Shown here in pieces: positions 45,150 to 59,300 of a DNA stretch of 64,000 nt. The notes below the pieces were generated by a model, which saw nothing but the letters and a program-made list of their open reading frames with translations, was not told the DNA's origin and did no database searches. The DNA is from Symbiodinium natans. Its lineage: Eukaryota; Sar; Dinophyceae; Suessiales; Symbiodiniaceae. Where the stretch lies: NCBI GenBank assembly GCA_905221605.1, contig CAJNDS010002839.1:20001-84000 (forward strand), read 5' to 3'. Within the stretch, counting starts at the first letter, position 1, and each line of letters opens with the position of its first letter. A program made the position numbers and the translations under genes.

Positions 45150-46833
45150 AGAGGAGGTTGCATATGTACGTCTTCACTCTGCTCAGCTCGCATACGGACT
45201 CGGATCTCGAAGCCAGAACTCCCAAGGGGCACCTCCTTGACCTGCGCCTCGAGCTTCTGCTGCAGAATCTGTGACCTGAGCACGGTGAGCTGTTTTCCGC
45301 ACCGACTGTCCTTGGTCAGTTTCATTCAGTTTCCGACTTTCTTTGCTCCTCCTGGAAACATTCCTGGCGCTTTGGATTTCAGACGCTCCTTCTGAGGGAA
45401 TGTGCCATTGTAGATCCACTCTGGCCTGCCAGGACTTCTGTTCACCTCGCACTGCATACTCTGCCTGCACGGCACAGTCGCAATGCTGCTCTGCGGAATG
45501 GTAGATCGAATAGATCTCTCAATGGGAACTATCCAATAGAGAGGATACCATCCTGAGAACCTCGCGCATCTCCAATTGTATAAGAGGAAAAAACAGGTCC
45601 GCGCCAACCCGAGTCCCTTTTGCTCCAAGCCTCAAGCTGGCGTCGCAGAGCACACAGCTCTGCTACCAGCTTGGAGCTGCTTTCAGTCCTGATCAGCATG
45701 CTGTTTTTGCTTTTAAACACACCCGCACGCACGCACACGCGTACCCACACGCATACGCACACAAGAGCGAGCGCGCGCGCACGCGCCCACACACACACAC
45801 ACACACACACACAACAGCCATGCCGGGCTCCCCGCTCTTCCCTCAAGCGGGTGGTCAAGACTGAGATTTGACCCTCCAAGCCGCGAGCCTACCGAACAAG
45901 ATGCAGCAAGAGCCCCAAGCTCCAGTCACGCGCAATATGCACGACATTGCAAGATATTCTGGAACGCTTTTAGACTTTGGACTCTTAGTCTTTCGACTGA
46001 CTAGGCACAGCGCCAAGATGCGGAAGGCATAAGGCGCCAAAACAACAAAACGACACAACGCATCTCATACCTCTCAACTCAAAAATGCTTCAAAATAACG
46101 GATTTCTCGACAATTCTGTGGGCATTCTCATGGATTTGACTCCAGCGACTTCTGTTCGGCAGAGTCGGCCTTCGACTTGCTATCGTCGAGTTCTGTAGCT
46201 TGATCCGTGATTTGCGCCTTTGGCTGCTCAAGGCGCAGAATGAACTCTAACGGAATCACTCGCGGCACGGCGTGGCGTGGTGTGGAACCCTCAAGCAGTG
46301 TCCCAGGGCGACGGCATTGGCCTTGGCAAGCCGATTTCGCAGCAGCTTCGCCTGACACGCAGAGCGGGGGAAGCCTTGCCTTGATTGAAGAGTAGCCAAA
46401 CATGATCTTCAAGAAGTTTCCATGTTTTCTCATTTGTTCAAAGTAGTTCCGAAACCTGAAATGCATAAGCCTTCGATTTTTCAGGTCGATGAGACGAAGA
46501 TGCCTCATCAGGATCCAGGCAGCGCGCGAGCTCTTCCTGGAAGCGCTCCAGTCGGCGGCTCTGCTCCTGCCAGGTCTCTTGGTAAAAGTTATAAGGTTAG
46601 GTTTATAACGGTTTTAAGGGATGTTACTCATATTGTTTTAAGAGATATTATTAATATGGTTGTAAGGGATGACATGAGATTATTAATATGGTTTTAAGGG
46701 CTTCAGTAATTTCATGGGGGGGGGGTGGCCTCAAGCTGCTCATCCTTGAGGTCCAACTGCTGCCGTTGCTCACGAATGGCCTTCAAAAGCTCGACCTTGC
46801 CAAACTCAGCAGAGGAATGTTTCCGTGGAGGCA
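45150..46833 (-). CDS. Coiled-coil protein, 5' exons with start codon
   Basis: A likely first exon starts with ATG at 46833-46831 and reads MPPRKHSSAEFGKVELLKAI, then REQRQQLDLKDEQLEA, ending at a GC donor (GAG|GCCACC). Following segments are near 46568-46490 (ETWQEQSRRLERFQEELARC), 46345-46315 (AKLLRNRLAK), 45690-45620 (LVAELCALRRQLEAWSK), 45480-45400 (QAEYAVRGEQKSWQARVDL) and 45290-45190 (TVLRSQILQQKLEAQVKEV). All predict coiled coil. A cytoskeletal or scaffold role is only a guess. The exon series could continue across the SRCR frame into 42.7-43.9 kb. Confidence 0.5.
45717..45813. repeat. CA/GC-rich microsatellite
   Basis: Alternating purine-pyrimidine: a degenerate CACGCA stretch, a GCGCGCGC core, and then about fourteen CA units. 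Such sequence can adopt Z-DNA. Confidence 0.95.
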
Positions 46834-46942
46834 TAACTTATATCCTTCAGATGTAGGCTGAGGTTCTGGCACGACCCGCGTGTGATATGCCTTCATCCTG
46901 CCAGGCAAAACATCTAGCGGTTAAAAACCCGGCTCGGGTCTG

Positions 46943-47001
46943 GATCTCTCGGTCTCTCCCTCTCTCTCTCTCTAGGCTCTCTCTCTCTCTCTCTCTCCCT
47001 G
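46943..47001. repeat. CT microsatellite
   Basis: Two runs of CT units are separated by CTAGG. Confidence 0.9.
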
Positions 47002-47117
47002 TTTCTCCACATGTAGTCCTCCGGCCCCATCAAGTACGGATCTTCTGCACCTGTCTTCAATTCAGATAACATGTGACGCAAAATGCATGGAGTGGATGAG
47101 CATCTTCTTCCACATGG

Positions 47118-48417
47118 TCACGCTTGCTCTCGATGTGTCTGCGAGCTATGAGCGCAACCCACATGGCCATTCGACACGGGTATGTCAAAAAATGCTACAA
47201 ATAGCGAGCAGCGAGAGCGATCGGCGTCATGCTGGCAAGGCTGTGCGCAAAAGTGGCGCAAAAGTGAAGGGACAGGCATCTGCATCAGCTCGCCTATCCA
47301 GGCTTGCTTCGGATCTTGCCCATCAGAATAGTACGACATGATTGCACCTGAAGGAAGCAAAACATCTGCTTGGTCATCTGCTTAGCTCCAAGTTACCAAG
47401 TTGTCTCAAGCTGGGCCTTCATCTCCCTGCACGCTTGGGAAAGTCTTTGGAGGGTGCAGCCTACAAGGCACTTCGAGCACGACACCCAAGCATCATGTCG
47501 GATCTGTGAGGCTGTGAGGCAAGGGCAAGTTGAACACTCGAAGACAGACATCCGGACCGGGGACATATTTCAAGGCTTGGCCTGCTCAGGGCACGCGAGT
47601 TTTCGACTGAGTGAGAAGGTCGAGAAGGCCTAGGAGCTGTTGGTGAGTCGAAACCTAGGTCAGAAAGCAAAAGCTGTGCCTATGTATGCACAGATATGAC
47701 AACGGCGCATGCTGATTGTTGCCAAGTCCGAGTCATCTCGCATCCATGATCCATTGAACATGTGGGGCTTGGTGACGTGCCTGGCTCTCACTGCCCGTAC
47801 GGCATCACGAATTGCGCCACCGAATCCGCAAACAGGCAGGCCGCGGCAGCATCTGATCCAAGCCTCCTTGCTGCACTCGCTGCATCAGCTGGATCTTGGA
47901 ATCACTCCGATTTCAGAAAGGTAACATCGACAAGCTGGATTGGCAAGGAATGCAACGCCTTCACTTGGGCGGGCACGAAACGGGCCTGCAGCTGCTGAAA
48001 AGGAACCCCCAGCCTCATGCGTTTGTCGTGAAAACCGCAGAGCGCGTACATGTGAGCACCGCACCACGTCATGAGTGCCCCTCTATGGGGCAACTTTAAA
48101 TTAGGGAAACGAGCGCAGCATTTCATGAGCGCTCGGCTTCACCAAGTGCTCTGAGCGAGTGCTGTGCTGGTGGCTTCGCACAGCAGTGACGGGTTGCTTT
48201 GTGAAATATGGAGGTTGGCTGCAACAAAATCCAGTAGCTGTTTGTCACAACTCATCATGCAGCACTCCTCCGAATCGTTAACACGCAGTCCTACTACGTC
48301 GAACTGGTTCACAAGCCTGTGACGGCACAGAGCGGGACATCTCATGGCATGAGCCATCACAGGGAACTCATACTGCGCTGCCGCGCCGCGTGCGCCGCGG
48401 GCCGACGTCTTGCGCAA
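47118..48417 (-). CDS. Possible exons of an unrecognised gene
   Basis: Three minus frames look partly coding: 48417-48150 (QYEFPVMAHAMRCPALCRHR, LLDFVAANLHISQ), 48100-47890 (RGALMTWCGAHMYALCGF, PFQQLQARFVPAQVKALHSL) and 47345-47230 (GAIMSYYSDGQDPKQAWIGE). Splice phases were not resolved and no family is recognised. Confidence 0.2.
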
Positions 48418-48429
48418 AGTGAAAATGGA

Positions 48430-49440
48430 TTCTGCCTACATTGGCCTACGTGCCTCTGATCAGGCGTATGCACGCAAGCCCAAGTCGTCCTTATACTCTA
48501 TTCGTCCATATTCCCCCCCTGCGACGGAAATTCCCAGCCTACTGGCCTACGCAGCCCAGAGCACGGAAGAGCCTGACACTTCGGAGTGAAACTCTGCACC
48601 GGTTCAGAGTGACTGGCCTGAGAGCTTGAGCTGGCCGACACAGCAAGATGTGCACGCTGCGAGCCCACAGCACTGTCACACCGGTGGCAACTCAGCGCAG
48701 CTCAACTCGCATCTGGACGTAGCTCAGCTCGGCCTCACTCGTCAGCATACGACCTGAGAGCACCAAGCAGCCAGCAGCAAGATGCTCCTAGATTTGGCTC
48801 CCCGGTGTTCAACAGGTTTTTTAAGCGGCCCACGCCCCAGCCCCGCTTCCACTTATGCCGCTGGCGTAGGCTGAGCTGCCTCCGGCACCTGTACATCCCA
48901 AACAGACCCAAACTGCAACCGGATGAGAAACCGAGTCATACCGAGTCATGAGTCATGTTGTAGGTCAAGCTTCCATGTGTTATCCACACATCTGCCTGTC
49001 GCAGATTGACCTTGGCTGGATCCACCTGTCTTGCTGCCGCCCCTCCTGCCTTTCGTGTCCTGCTGCAGGCAAAGCTACAAGTCTACAAGCCCCCGCCCAA
49101 CTAAACGGAAGAAGCGCTGCAGTCTCCTGGATGACTTTGCGAAGCACCTCGTGGGACCAGGGCAGATAACAAGAGTCTGTTGGAGCAGCTAAGGCCCTCT
49201 GGCACGACTTCGACAGACATGTCTCCGACACTATGGCTATACGGGGCTTCTCCGGTTTGAATGGTTGGAGCGACCTCAAGTGTCTCGAAACATTACCGAC
49301 TCACCCTCTTGCAGGGCCCCGACATCACAGCGGTGTGCAGCTTCGGGTGGGGTGAAGGGCTGCAGGTATAGGACTTTCGAAAGCATTTGCCCAGTGCCCT
49401 GACTCATGTACTCGTGCGTGTTCTCACGTGCCCGTGCGAA
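48430..49440. other. No supportable gene
   Basis: Sequence between the tail of the globin-channel gene and the preceding possible exons. No conserved segment was seen on either strand. Confidence 0.35.
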
Positions 49441-49449
49441 AGTGTATGC

Positions 49450-50314
49450 TTGGCACAACTTCAACCACGCCAACTCCTGCCGGATCTTGGACAGAAAAGG
49501 CAGGCCCTGAAAACTTCGGCACCTTCCTGGCCATGGATTCGACCTTCGACAGCTTCTCCTGATCTCCACCTGTGCCAGGATCTCTTCAAATTTCGCTTGG
49601 AGAGTTTCAATGACCTCGGAGCAAACAGAGGCTGCGACGGTGCTTCGTCTCCTCTGGCCACTGCAGCTCGGCGGAGCACGAGCCACCAAAGCGCAAGATG
49701 GAGTCCTGGGTGCCGTTGCACGGGTGGGGGATTGAGTGAGATCTGAATATGCACCCGCCACGTGCCTTCAGAACCACATGCTCACTTGCCGGCTCTGTGA
49801 TCTGCATACCGCCAGCCACGCCCACATCGCCCTAAGGTGGAGAGGGGACAGTGGCTCATGAACCCACGCAGCAAAAGCGCTGTTTCAAGCGCCTCGTTGA
49901 ACTCCAATGGCTGATCAAGACGAAGGCTTTCGATGAAGGTCCTCAAGTGCGAAAGCAAGAGGTGAGGAACGTAAAGCTGCAAGCGCCGACTGCCTGCAAG
50001 CATCGTGCAAGAGACAGAGACAGAGAGAGAGAGAGAGAGCTTGCAGCCAGGCATCGTCCAATTGTTCCTGTTGAAATTCGCAAGTGCCTGATCAAACGTG
50101 CAATCCGAACTGCCACACGACTGCCAGCATCCAACACCAGACCACGACACGGGACTTGAGTAGTCAATTGTGCGAGTCAAACCAGAGAATCAAACAGCAA
50201 ACCTGTAGCTTTGCCAAAGCGAGTGCTGGCTTCATGGTCCACGCAGCAACCTTCTGAGACACGAGCGTCTACAATCTTCTGGGCGCGGTTGAGTCGAGCA
50301 AATCCAACCATGTC
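49450..50314 (-). CDS. Cytoplasmic tail of the fusion gene (exons 25-31)
   Basis: Exons: 50314 to about 50260 (DMVGFARLNRAQKIVDA), 49941-49893 (FIESLRLDQPLEFNE), 49831-49766 (GDVGVAGGMQITEPASEHVV), 49705 to about 49655 (DSILRFGGSCSAELQWPE), 49614-49570 (VIETLQAKFEEILAQ), 49558-49523 (EKLSKVESMARK) and about 49510-49460 (LPFLSKIRQELAWLK). The last three are coiled-coil, suggesting oligomerisation, as in other channel tails. The 3' junction of the first is unresolved: the frame seems to slip by one base near 50275, which could be a further splice or an indel. The stop codon was not fixed. Confidence 0.6.
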
Positions 50315-53300
50315 CTCAACCCATGACAACTGCTTGAGCTGTTTGAGCTATGCGAAAATGTGCACTGCGCATTGCACGGGTCCCACCTGGTAGATATAGA
50401 CATAAGAGCTGTTGAGCTGGGCAATCAGCAGGTTCATTAGAAGGATTGACGATGCCAGGACCTATTCGGTGCGACAAGTGCTGAAAGCACAGCCAAAGCT
50501 AGACTACAGCAACTCTGGTGGCTTGGCCGGCTCTGAGTCTTAATGAGTGGTCTTGCAGGCTGGCCGCGAAAAGCAGCACCGCAGTGAGCAAGGCCGGCTC
50601 GTACATGAGAGTGCCTTGGAGTATAGTGAGTATAGTGAGTATAGGCACAGATGTGCTAGCCGCTGCTAACCTGCCCACCGAATGACAAGCGGACCGCCCT
50701 GGAACTCTGTACAGAAGCGGTACATGCTACCACACATATGGTACGTGAAGTCTGTCCATGCTGTGGCACAGATGCTAAATATTCTTTGGGCGAGTTGCGG
50801 TAGTCATCTTCGTACAGAAGCACGGTGATGGAGAACAAACACAAGACGGTGTTCCTGGCATGTTTCCAGGCATACTGGAAGTCACAGGAAGTCAGGGCTC
50901 TGATCATCTTTGACTCAATTAGTAGCAGCTTTCCAAAATGGTTTCAGATATGAGTGCGGCCATGCCACGGGATATCTCGCATTTCCTGACACTTCGAAAC
51001 TGGGCATGTGAGTAGAGATCTGGGAGCGAGCGGCTCACGCTGCATGTGGAGGTCGGCATGAAGCTTCAGCTATAGCATCTGAGGCTCAAAGTACCCATGG
51101 TCCAGGACGCTGATGGCACTCCCGAACGTCAGCAGGAGGAAGATCAAGGCAACGAGGAAGCGACCGATCTCACTGAGGACCTTGCAGGGCCATGGCTTCG
51201 CAAGACGAGGCAGGAAAGATAAGTTCATAGAACTGTCAGAATACCCCCTTCACACCTGTGCACAAACGAGGACGAAGGCCGATAGCCCCGTGGAGAAGAC
51301 GGCCAAGTCGACCATCAGGAACCAGTGCACCGCCATGGCAACGAGGCCAAGGGCCGAGTAGGTGAACCGCACACCCTGGAAAGGGGAGGCAGGTTTTGGG
51401 TTTTGCCACCTCCCTGGCTGATCAAGTTGCACTTCAGGACTGGCACAAGGGTAAAATCCTCTTTGAAAGTCTGCTCCGCAAAAGGCTCAGGAATATGACT
51501 GTTTCATCGTCTCCCTGCCTCGATGTCCTCACAGTCATAAGTTGGCCAGTCTTGTGGGCTCGAGGCCAGGCAATGATACATCGGCTCATAAGCACACATT
51601 AGAAGAAGCAGCATCGCCAAGACCTCAGGAATTGGCTTCCACAAGATTCATTACACGATTCACCATGCATCGTCTCTTTCAATGCCTGATTAATATTGAT
51701 TAATATAAAGCGTATGCAGATGAGATCTTATGCCTGGTGTGCAAACTGATACTATCCACCTCTTGTGTAAGAGTTGTCCCTCTTGTTCAAAGGTGGATAC
51801 ACATCTTTGCGCGTTGTCGGGGATCCAACTGTTTCTCATGTTGGCTGGTTTATTCTGATGGGTTTCCTTTGCTTGAAACATGAAAGCCCTGGAATATGTC
51901 ACAAGGTCATCATAGACGCGTTTGGGCTTTATGTGCCTCTGAAACAAAGCAGAGACAAACCCATATCCGAAGTGGGTGGGCGTTGCGCACCCCATATCTA
52001 GACATCTTCTCTTCAAAACAACAGAAACATTTTCCTTTCGTGGGGCTTTCGCGTGCCTCTCCGCAGGCTCCGAGCCTCTTTTTTTTCCTCTCTTGCTGGA
52101 TTGGGACAATATGGACAACTTGCACACAAGGTGTACGACGTGAGCCATTGCAGCAGCAGCAGCTGCTGCAGCAGTCCTACACACAAAGACGTGCCACACT
52201 GCAGAACACCCACTGCCACAAGAATGTTCACGTGTGGTTGGAAGCGAAGTTAGGAATGAGAAAAACAGCTGTGTCTTCTTCTGCAGGAGGCACATTGCCT
52301 GGACGCCGCATATTCCCACGGCCAGTGCCAGGCATCCCTCTGCCATGCATGAATTGTATGCATGCAACTGTCTTAAAAGTTTGCAAAGCTGTACAATGAC
52401 CCTTGCGCTGCAGGGATTAGATGAGGTGCCCTGTTAGCATTTGTTGCTTGGCATGAATGCGTGATCAGGCTGCAAGGTCGGCAAGAGGATTTCAGTCCTT
52501 TCGAAAAAACTGTAGCAAAAGCGCAGTAACAATAAAATTCAACTGCACAATCAGCAGAGGGATTCTGCGGTAGGTGTGAGCACAATGGTCTGCTCTGGCT
52601 CTGGGGCTGGTAGGAAAGACCCTTCCTCATCCAGGATCACCTTCCGACTTCTGGTGGAAAGCCCTCACACCTCCATCATGGGCTGTGCCAGAGAGCAGAG
52701 AGGCTCTGAAGGCCATCCAAGCTTTCAGCAGCAGCAGCCACCAGCGTCGCCCGAAGATCGCACGGGCTCAACTTTTCTAGGTTGTCCTTTCAGCTTCCGT
52801 TCTCTGCTCACCCTCGCGCGCAGCGAACAGGGTGCCTTCTGGTTCGGGCTCCGCACTCTCCGCCTCACTCGAAACGTCACTCTCCAGTACCTTCGGAGAG
52901 GTCCGGGTGGTGCGTGTAGAGCCGGCATCCTCAGCCAGTTTGTTCAGGAAACTGAAGATGCGTTCCGGGCACTTGCCATGCAGGATGTCGCAAGGGATCC
53001 CCGCACAGTGGGTCGTCCGTGCCGCCGGTGCCCAGCGAAGCGCCAGGTTCACGGGTGTCAACGTCGAGTTCGAAGGCCTCGTTGACAATCCTCATAGGCT
53101 CTGCGAATGGATCCAAGTTGGGGTTGGCCATGTACAGGTAGTCCACGTCGGTGAACAGAAAAACGCCAGCCGCCCTAGCTGAACCGCTGTTAGGGCTGCC
53201 AGGTTGTCGTTGTCACCAAAGCGCATGCCGTCCGTGTTGGTGGTGTCGTTCTCATTGGTGATTGGAACCACGCCAGCTTCGAGACATGCTGCAATCGTGT

Positions 53301-56300
53301 CCCGAATTTCGGCCCAGCGCTGCTGCTCCAAAAAGTCACGCTGGCTCACCAAGAGCTGAGCAATTTTTAGTCCCACTGTCTCGAACAGCTGAGTACACAC
53401 GCATGATGCGACTTTGGCCCGCCCCAGCGACTGCTCGTTTCAGCGCCGGCGTCGTGGGCTTCTTCTTCAACCCCAGCTCCGGAAGAGACAAGGACAACCT
53501 TGAACCCTTGCTAGGCAAGGTCTGCGATGACTTCTACTAACCTCGAGAGGTTCGGAACATTCACTCGCTGGCCTCGCTCGTCCGAGGTCATGATCGTCGA
53601 AGTTCCGAGCTTCAACACGAGCGTTTGGCACGCGGCCGACATCTTGAGTCAAGAGCGTATAACTTGGCAAAAATGCTTCTTCTCTGTTCTCTATGTGCTG
53701 TGCTTGAGCCCAATGGGGGTTTTTGGGGCAAGGCTTTCAGTTGTGGCATGCCATGCCAGCCCTTGCGCCATCCTCACTACGCCAACGTGGCGTTGGACCA
53801 ATCAAGTCCTGAACCCACACCAATCGTAGAGCGACGTTTCTGTGAGGGTTTCAGCTTCTGCTTCCACACTGCCACGAAAAAAAAACTTGCTAACCACAAT
53901 GTGCAGCTACGTCACCAGGTTGCCCATAGCCATTGCATTATGCAGATACTTTGGTATGCGAATGCACTTCACGCGAGCCCACTTGCCACGGCGACAGTCT
54001 TTCACGCATTTCCAAACACATCCTGGCATCCGCAGTGGCAGAAAGATTCAGGACTGACACAGGGAAGGCCGCTCGCTGCATACTGCTGCCCATGCACACC
54101 GTGTGCGACGTGTGACAATATATGACAATCCTGTAATATCCCGACTTTGTGCAGCTTGGGATCTGATGAGTAGTCTTGTCATGGTCACGAGGTACATGAA
54201 GGTACGCCCAAAGAAGATCACAACTCGAACTTCCCAAATGGATTCAATCTCGGTGGTCTTTGGCAAGATTGCCACACTCAGCATAAAGATCAGCAAGCTG
54301 GCGAGGAACCACAGGCGGGAGAGAAGAAAGTAATTTCGCACAATGCCACCCCACCTCAGATGTGAGTGACTTTTGGATTTTGGACATTGTTTCACAGCAT
54401 CCCTTGAAACACGTTGCGCAGTGCTTTAACGGCATCGCCCGGCAGACCCTTAGATCTGATGTACTTGTACGCCACGAAAGCCCATTCCGTGGCGAACCAC
54501 AAAGCAGATCACCCGCAAACTAGCATAAATAAGAAAACAAAACAGAAGTGCTCGAGCAGCTTCGTGCAAGCTGCAGGGTATCAGACACCATGACAACTAC
54601 CGGATGCACCATGATCTTCGGGTCTTTTGTGGTACAAATTTCCCTGAGGAATTCAGCCGTCTCGCCCTCCTGCAGGTACAAAGCTTGAGTCGAGTTTGCC
54701 AGCATTGTTTCTATTGCCTCTCAAGGTCGTTTTCGTGAAGACCCGTCCTGATTCACAAGAAGATGTTTCACCTGGGATAGGCTGCAGGGCATCCAAGGTT
54801 GGTGATCAAGAACGATGAAGGCCAATGCAGGCGTATGCAGGCTTGGCACATAAAAATTCACGCGGCGCAGCCCGGCATTGGTTCGAGAGGAGCGCCAAAT
54901 CAAGCCATCGAGAAGAGTCGGGATAAGAGTGGGCGCCTGCGGCATTGCACATTCAGTCTATGACAGTCCCACCTTCCGAGACATTCCCATGTGTTTCCTT
55001 TCAACGCCACGCCTCTCTGCATAACCGATTTATGATGTCCTGGTGACGCTCGAAAAGTGCATCGTTTCCTGAAGCTGCCGTCTCGCATCATACTGTTGAT
55101 AACATCTTTTCGAGAAGCCCTATACGAGACACGAATCAGCATTCCCCAGTCTGCAAGGGTTAGTTTTGTCATGGGCCATCAGGTGGGTCGTAGTGCACAT
55201 GGCAAGTCAAGATTGAAGCATCACTCTCTTAGAGACTCTCTTGTCCGATTGTCTCCTCACCAGCTCTGTCTTCTTGCCCTGACAAGGATCCGTAGTAGTA
55301 CTTCTCCCGGTCTGCACGAATCAGAAGCAGGTCATGTATGATCGCCTCTCCAGAGAGGAAAGAAAGAAGCACGGCAAGATTGAAAACGTTGCAAGAAGCA
55401 TTTGGCAGGTTCACTCTTAGCTCTCTTAGACTCTTAGGACTCTTAGGTCTGATTGAAGCAACTGCTGTGGTTCGGCCTCCGCGGCTGCCAGGCTGCCACT
55501 CTCGATTGCCCAGTACAAAGGGGAGATCGAATGGGTGCCAACCTTATATAACTTCACCATTTTGTGATATTCTGTGTGTTCTGACACACGAGATGGGAAT
55601 GGACACTCTTTGGGGCAGACCTGGATCTTCAGTAGCCACTGGAAGCGCTGCCCTCGAGGAGCACAGCTGATGGCCCTCTGCCTCGAAGTTGGAAAGCTGG
55701 ATTGTGGATTCAACGGATCTTGCGATACAATCCACTCGACTGGAGATGTGATTCACCGTCATGGCTGCATCAGAGATAACCTACCCCCTGCTGCCAGGTC
55801 ACAACATCTTCTTGGAATTCGCATTGACTGCCTTCGAACGACTCTGTTTCATGACACTTCCCACAATTGCAGGCTTCGGGCCACAAGCTCGCAAGATACA
55901 CCCCGCCTTCATTACGATCGTGGACCCTTCTGCGATCGTCCTCACCTCAAGCACAGCAAAGCCGCGCCACGATTGACAGGCAAAACTCCTTCAGTCGACG
56001 CAGTCCATGTTGATCCGTGTTTGGGGTCGGGCCAGCTGCTTGGACACCATGCCCAAAGACCACTTAAAGCCCTGCAAGGCCACCACATTTTCCTCAGCAT
56101 CACGAGTCAAGTGAGGGTCTAAGCCACGCACAAGCGTCCCTGTCTACAACAACTGTCAGGTTGACACTGCTCCATTGGAAAGTAGTCATGACCAAAAAAG
56201 CAGCACCTCTCTTCCAAGCACAGTGGCGCCGACCGCATCCTTGATGACCTCCACACACGCATTGACCTCAACAAAACGTCAGTGGCTTTCAGATCTGGTT

Positions 56301-59300
56301 CCACGGACTTAAGCTGAGAAGACTTGAGCCTCATACAAAGGGAGCAAACATCTCGGTCGGCACTCCATACCCGACGTGACGCAGCCCCAGCGCCGAGAGA
56401 TCATCGATCAACTGCCATGTCACAGCTGTCAGTTGCGAAGTTCAACCAGGCATGCCCACTGCGGCTCAAGACCATTCTTGTGAACATTGTGACACGCGTG
56501 GTTGGGGCTTTTGGCCTTCCAAGGCTCTCCATAAATCTCGATTGAGAACGTGAAAACCTCTGCAAATGCTGTCAGGGCTGCTGCAAGCATCTCGGCTGCA
56601 GCACTACGTCAGGCGCGGCCTTCTCTGCAATGAAGTGCAAGCGTGTATCAGATTGCTTGAAATATTCTTGGCCAGCGGGGGTTGATGCAAAAAAACCTTG
56701 GTTGGTCTAAGCCCACTTTCGCTCGACCCATACAGCTGATGTTTCGTGGCCATTTGGTGGATAGTAATGGACAAAAAAGCCACAGAGACTTCACTTCAGG
56801 CCAGCCACGCTCATAGATCTCCGCGCGAAGCTTGTAACCTTGGCTCCCATAGTTGACAACCCCTTGAAGGCTGACGAGATTGATTGGAAGTCCGACTGCA
56901 AGTCAAGGGACGCGCGTCCTCACCCACGGAACCGAAAAACTGGTTCACAGCTGCCTCGCTCAGGGTCACCCTCCCCACGCTCCCTCACCCCCCCCCCCCC
57001 CCCCCACTCCCACTGATCTCCTGGACTGCAAGTCTCAAGAAAACACACCGCGAGGCCACGCCTCCCACTTGTAGGAGCTGCCAAGAGTCTGTACCTAACA
57101 GTGCAGAACCAATCTTGCATGGAACCACCAGGTAACACCAGCTGTGACTCAACCATGCAGCGCCCGGGACCGGGAAACTGGTGCAGCCCTAGCCGCAAGC
57201 AGTGTCGCCACATTATCCCAAAGCCAATTCCAAGCAACCTCGTAGTTTGTGTCCCATTCCTGCAGGCAAACAATCAGGCCTGCCTGCACATGAGGACTTG
57301 TCATACACAGCCAAGATTCTGGAAGGGGGGTTCTCTTTGTTTCGAAAGGCATACGCACATGCCCCTTCTCTTTGTTTCGAGAGGCATACGCACATGCCCG
57401 CTTCATCCATTTCTGTTCAACAATAAACACACAATGCACGGGGTTGGGCCCCCCACCCCCCCCCCCCCCCACCATTTGCAAACACAATGCTCGCATGACG
57501 GGTTTGGAGGGTATTTGCGCGTTCTTCATCGAATGATCTTCTTGATACAAAGCAGCCTTGCACGGCTCAAAAAACGCGGGGGGGAGGGTGGCCTGGGAGG
57601 GGGGCCTGACTGCCCCAAACACAATGCTTGCATGACGGGTTTGGATTTGGAGGGGGTTCGTATGTTCTTCATGGCATTGTCTTCTTCATAAGAAAGCTTG
57701 CATGGCCACAAGAATGAATAAACCACGCCGGGAGGGGGGGCTCTTTGTTCTTCTTTTTGCTTAAGCATCTACTGTTGTCGTTAGCCTCGCATTCCACCGT
57801 TCATTTGTTGCTTTGTCGTTGCTTCTTTCGGTACGTACTTGTTTTATGCAAGTTGTTTCTCCCTTGAATTAGGTGGTTATTCACTTCTTTCTTTCTCCTT
57901 ATGCATTTCATTAGATATGTGTATATATGTGTGATGTTCTTTATCTTAGTATCGTTCGCCATTTCGTTTTTATGTATATATGTCTTTTCTTTCTTTGTCT
58001 TTCTGTCTCTCTCTCTATGCAAGTACTCATGTAGCTACAGTTGCTTGCTTTTTTTTGTTCTTTCTTGCGGCATTTCTCTCTCAATTTCTTCCTGAAGATA
58101 CATAGTTGTGTGTCTGTGTGTATTGGCTTTTCCTTGTGCGTGCACGCGGTTGTTGCTTTCTCTGGTTCTTTCCTTCACTGTCTCTGCATTGACCCTACAT
58201 CGCCAGATCTTTGTTTCTCAACTTAGTCGTGACTTGCAATTAGACTTGCTATGTCCTTATTTATTTCGCTGTTTGTGTCTTTCCTTTGTTTCGTTCGTTC
58301 TGTCTGTAATCCTATGTTTCTTTGTTGATCTTTTTTGTTGTATTATTGTTTGGATTTCCGTTCTTTCTGTATTTCTTTCGCTGTGTCTTTCGGTCTTTCG
58401 TTGTTTATTTCCTCGTTCAAATCTTTCTTTTTCACAAGGGCCTCGACTGCACATCTTTCTAAACCTCTATTCCGCTATATTCAAATAAGAAAACCTCTAA
58501 AGGAAATCTCAACTATCTCTGCATTTTCAAGGAAACCCCAATCAAAAAAACTGACCAACAGAGCGCTATGTATTTGGGTGATGCTATTGACGTCATGAGT
58601 AGTGGTGACTTGTTGCCGCCGTCGTGTCTTCACGTATTTGAGCGAAACGTCGCGTCTTCGACCCAAAACCTTGCTCACCCCTACTTTCAATGAATGTCTT
58701 CATCATTTTGTTCACCGTTGTTTTGTACTTCGCCCCCTTCCTCGGCCCGTTCGAATAGCGACAGCCCCCGATCACCTTCTTCTTTCCTCCCCCCCCCCCC
58801 CCAGCTCTCAACATCGGCATTCTTGTTCTGCGTCTCCACCCGCTCTCGGTCTTGCTCCGTTCACGTCTCCTCCGATGTCGCTTGGCAGCAAGTTCTATTC
58901 TCACGTGGCCTGCGCTTCCCCTTCCCCTTCACAACCTCCCTCATCTTGTTGGTGGTGCCCCTGTTGATCCTCGGCATGCCAATATCACGATTTGTGTTGG
59001 TGATCTTCTCCCCCACCCACTCCTTCATCTTCCCCTCCCCTCTGTTTTTGCTCGTCGGTTCCCTCTCCTCTCGCTCTTTGGCCAAATCACGGACTAGCCG
59101 AATGGACCCTCACCGTCCTTGCCTTCATCCTTCTTCCTCCCCCTTGTCTTATCGGGGCTGGTCGGATGTCCTGGACTTTCACCAAGTCCTCCGCCTCCCC
59201 CACTCCATGCACCTGCCATTTCCCCCAGCGCTTGAGCTGGTGTTCTCCACTCTTCCTCCTCCCGAGGCGATGGCATCCGCTGGGCGAACCTCTGCCGGAG

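Noticed and set aside
54420..54500. Minus frame WAFVAYKYIRSKGLPGDAV as a channel exon
   Set aside because: The flanking exons ending VMVSDT and starting with WGG join in exact phase (CT|G) without it. It would insert a soluble segment before the first membrane helix.
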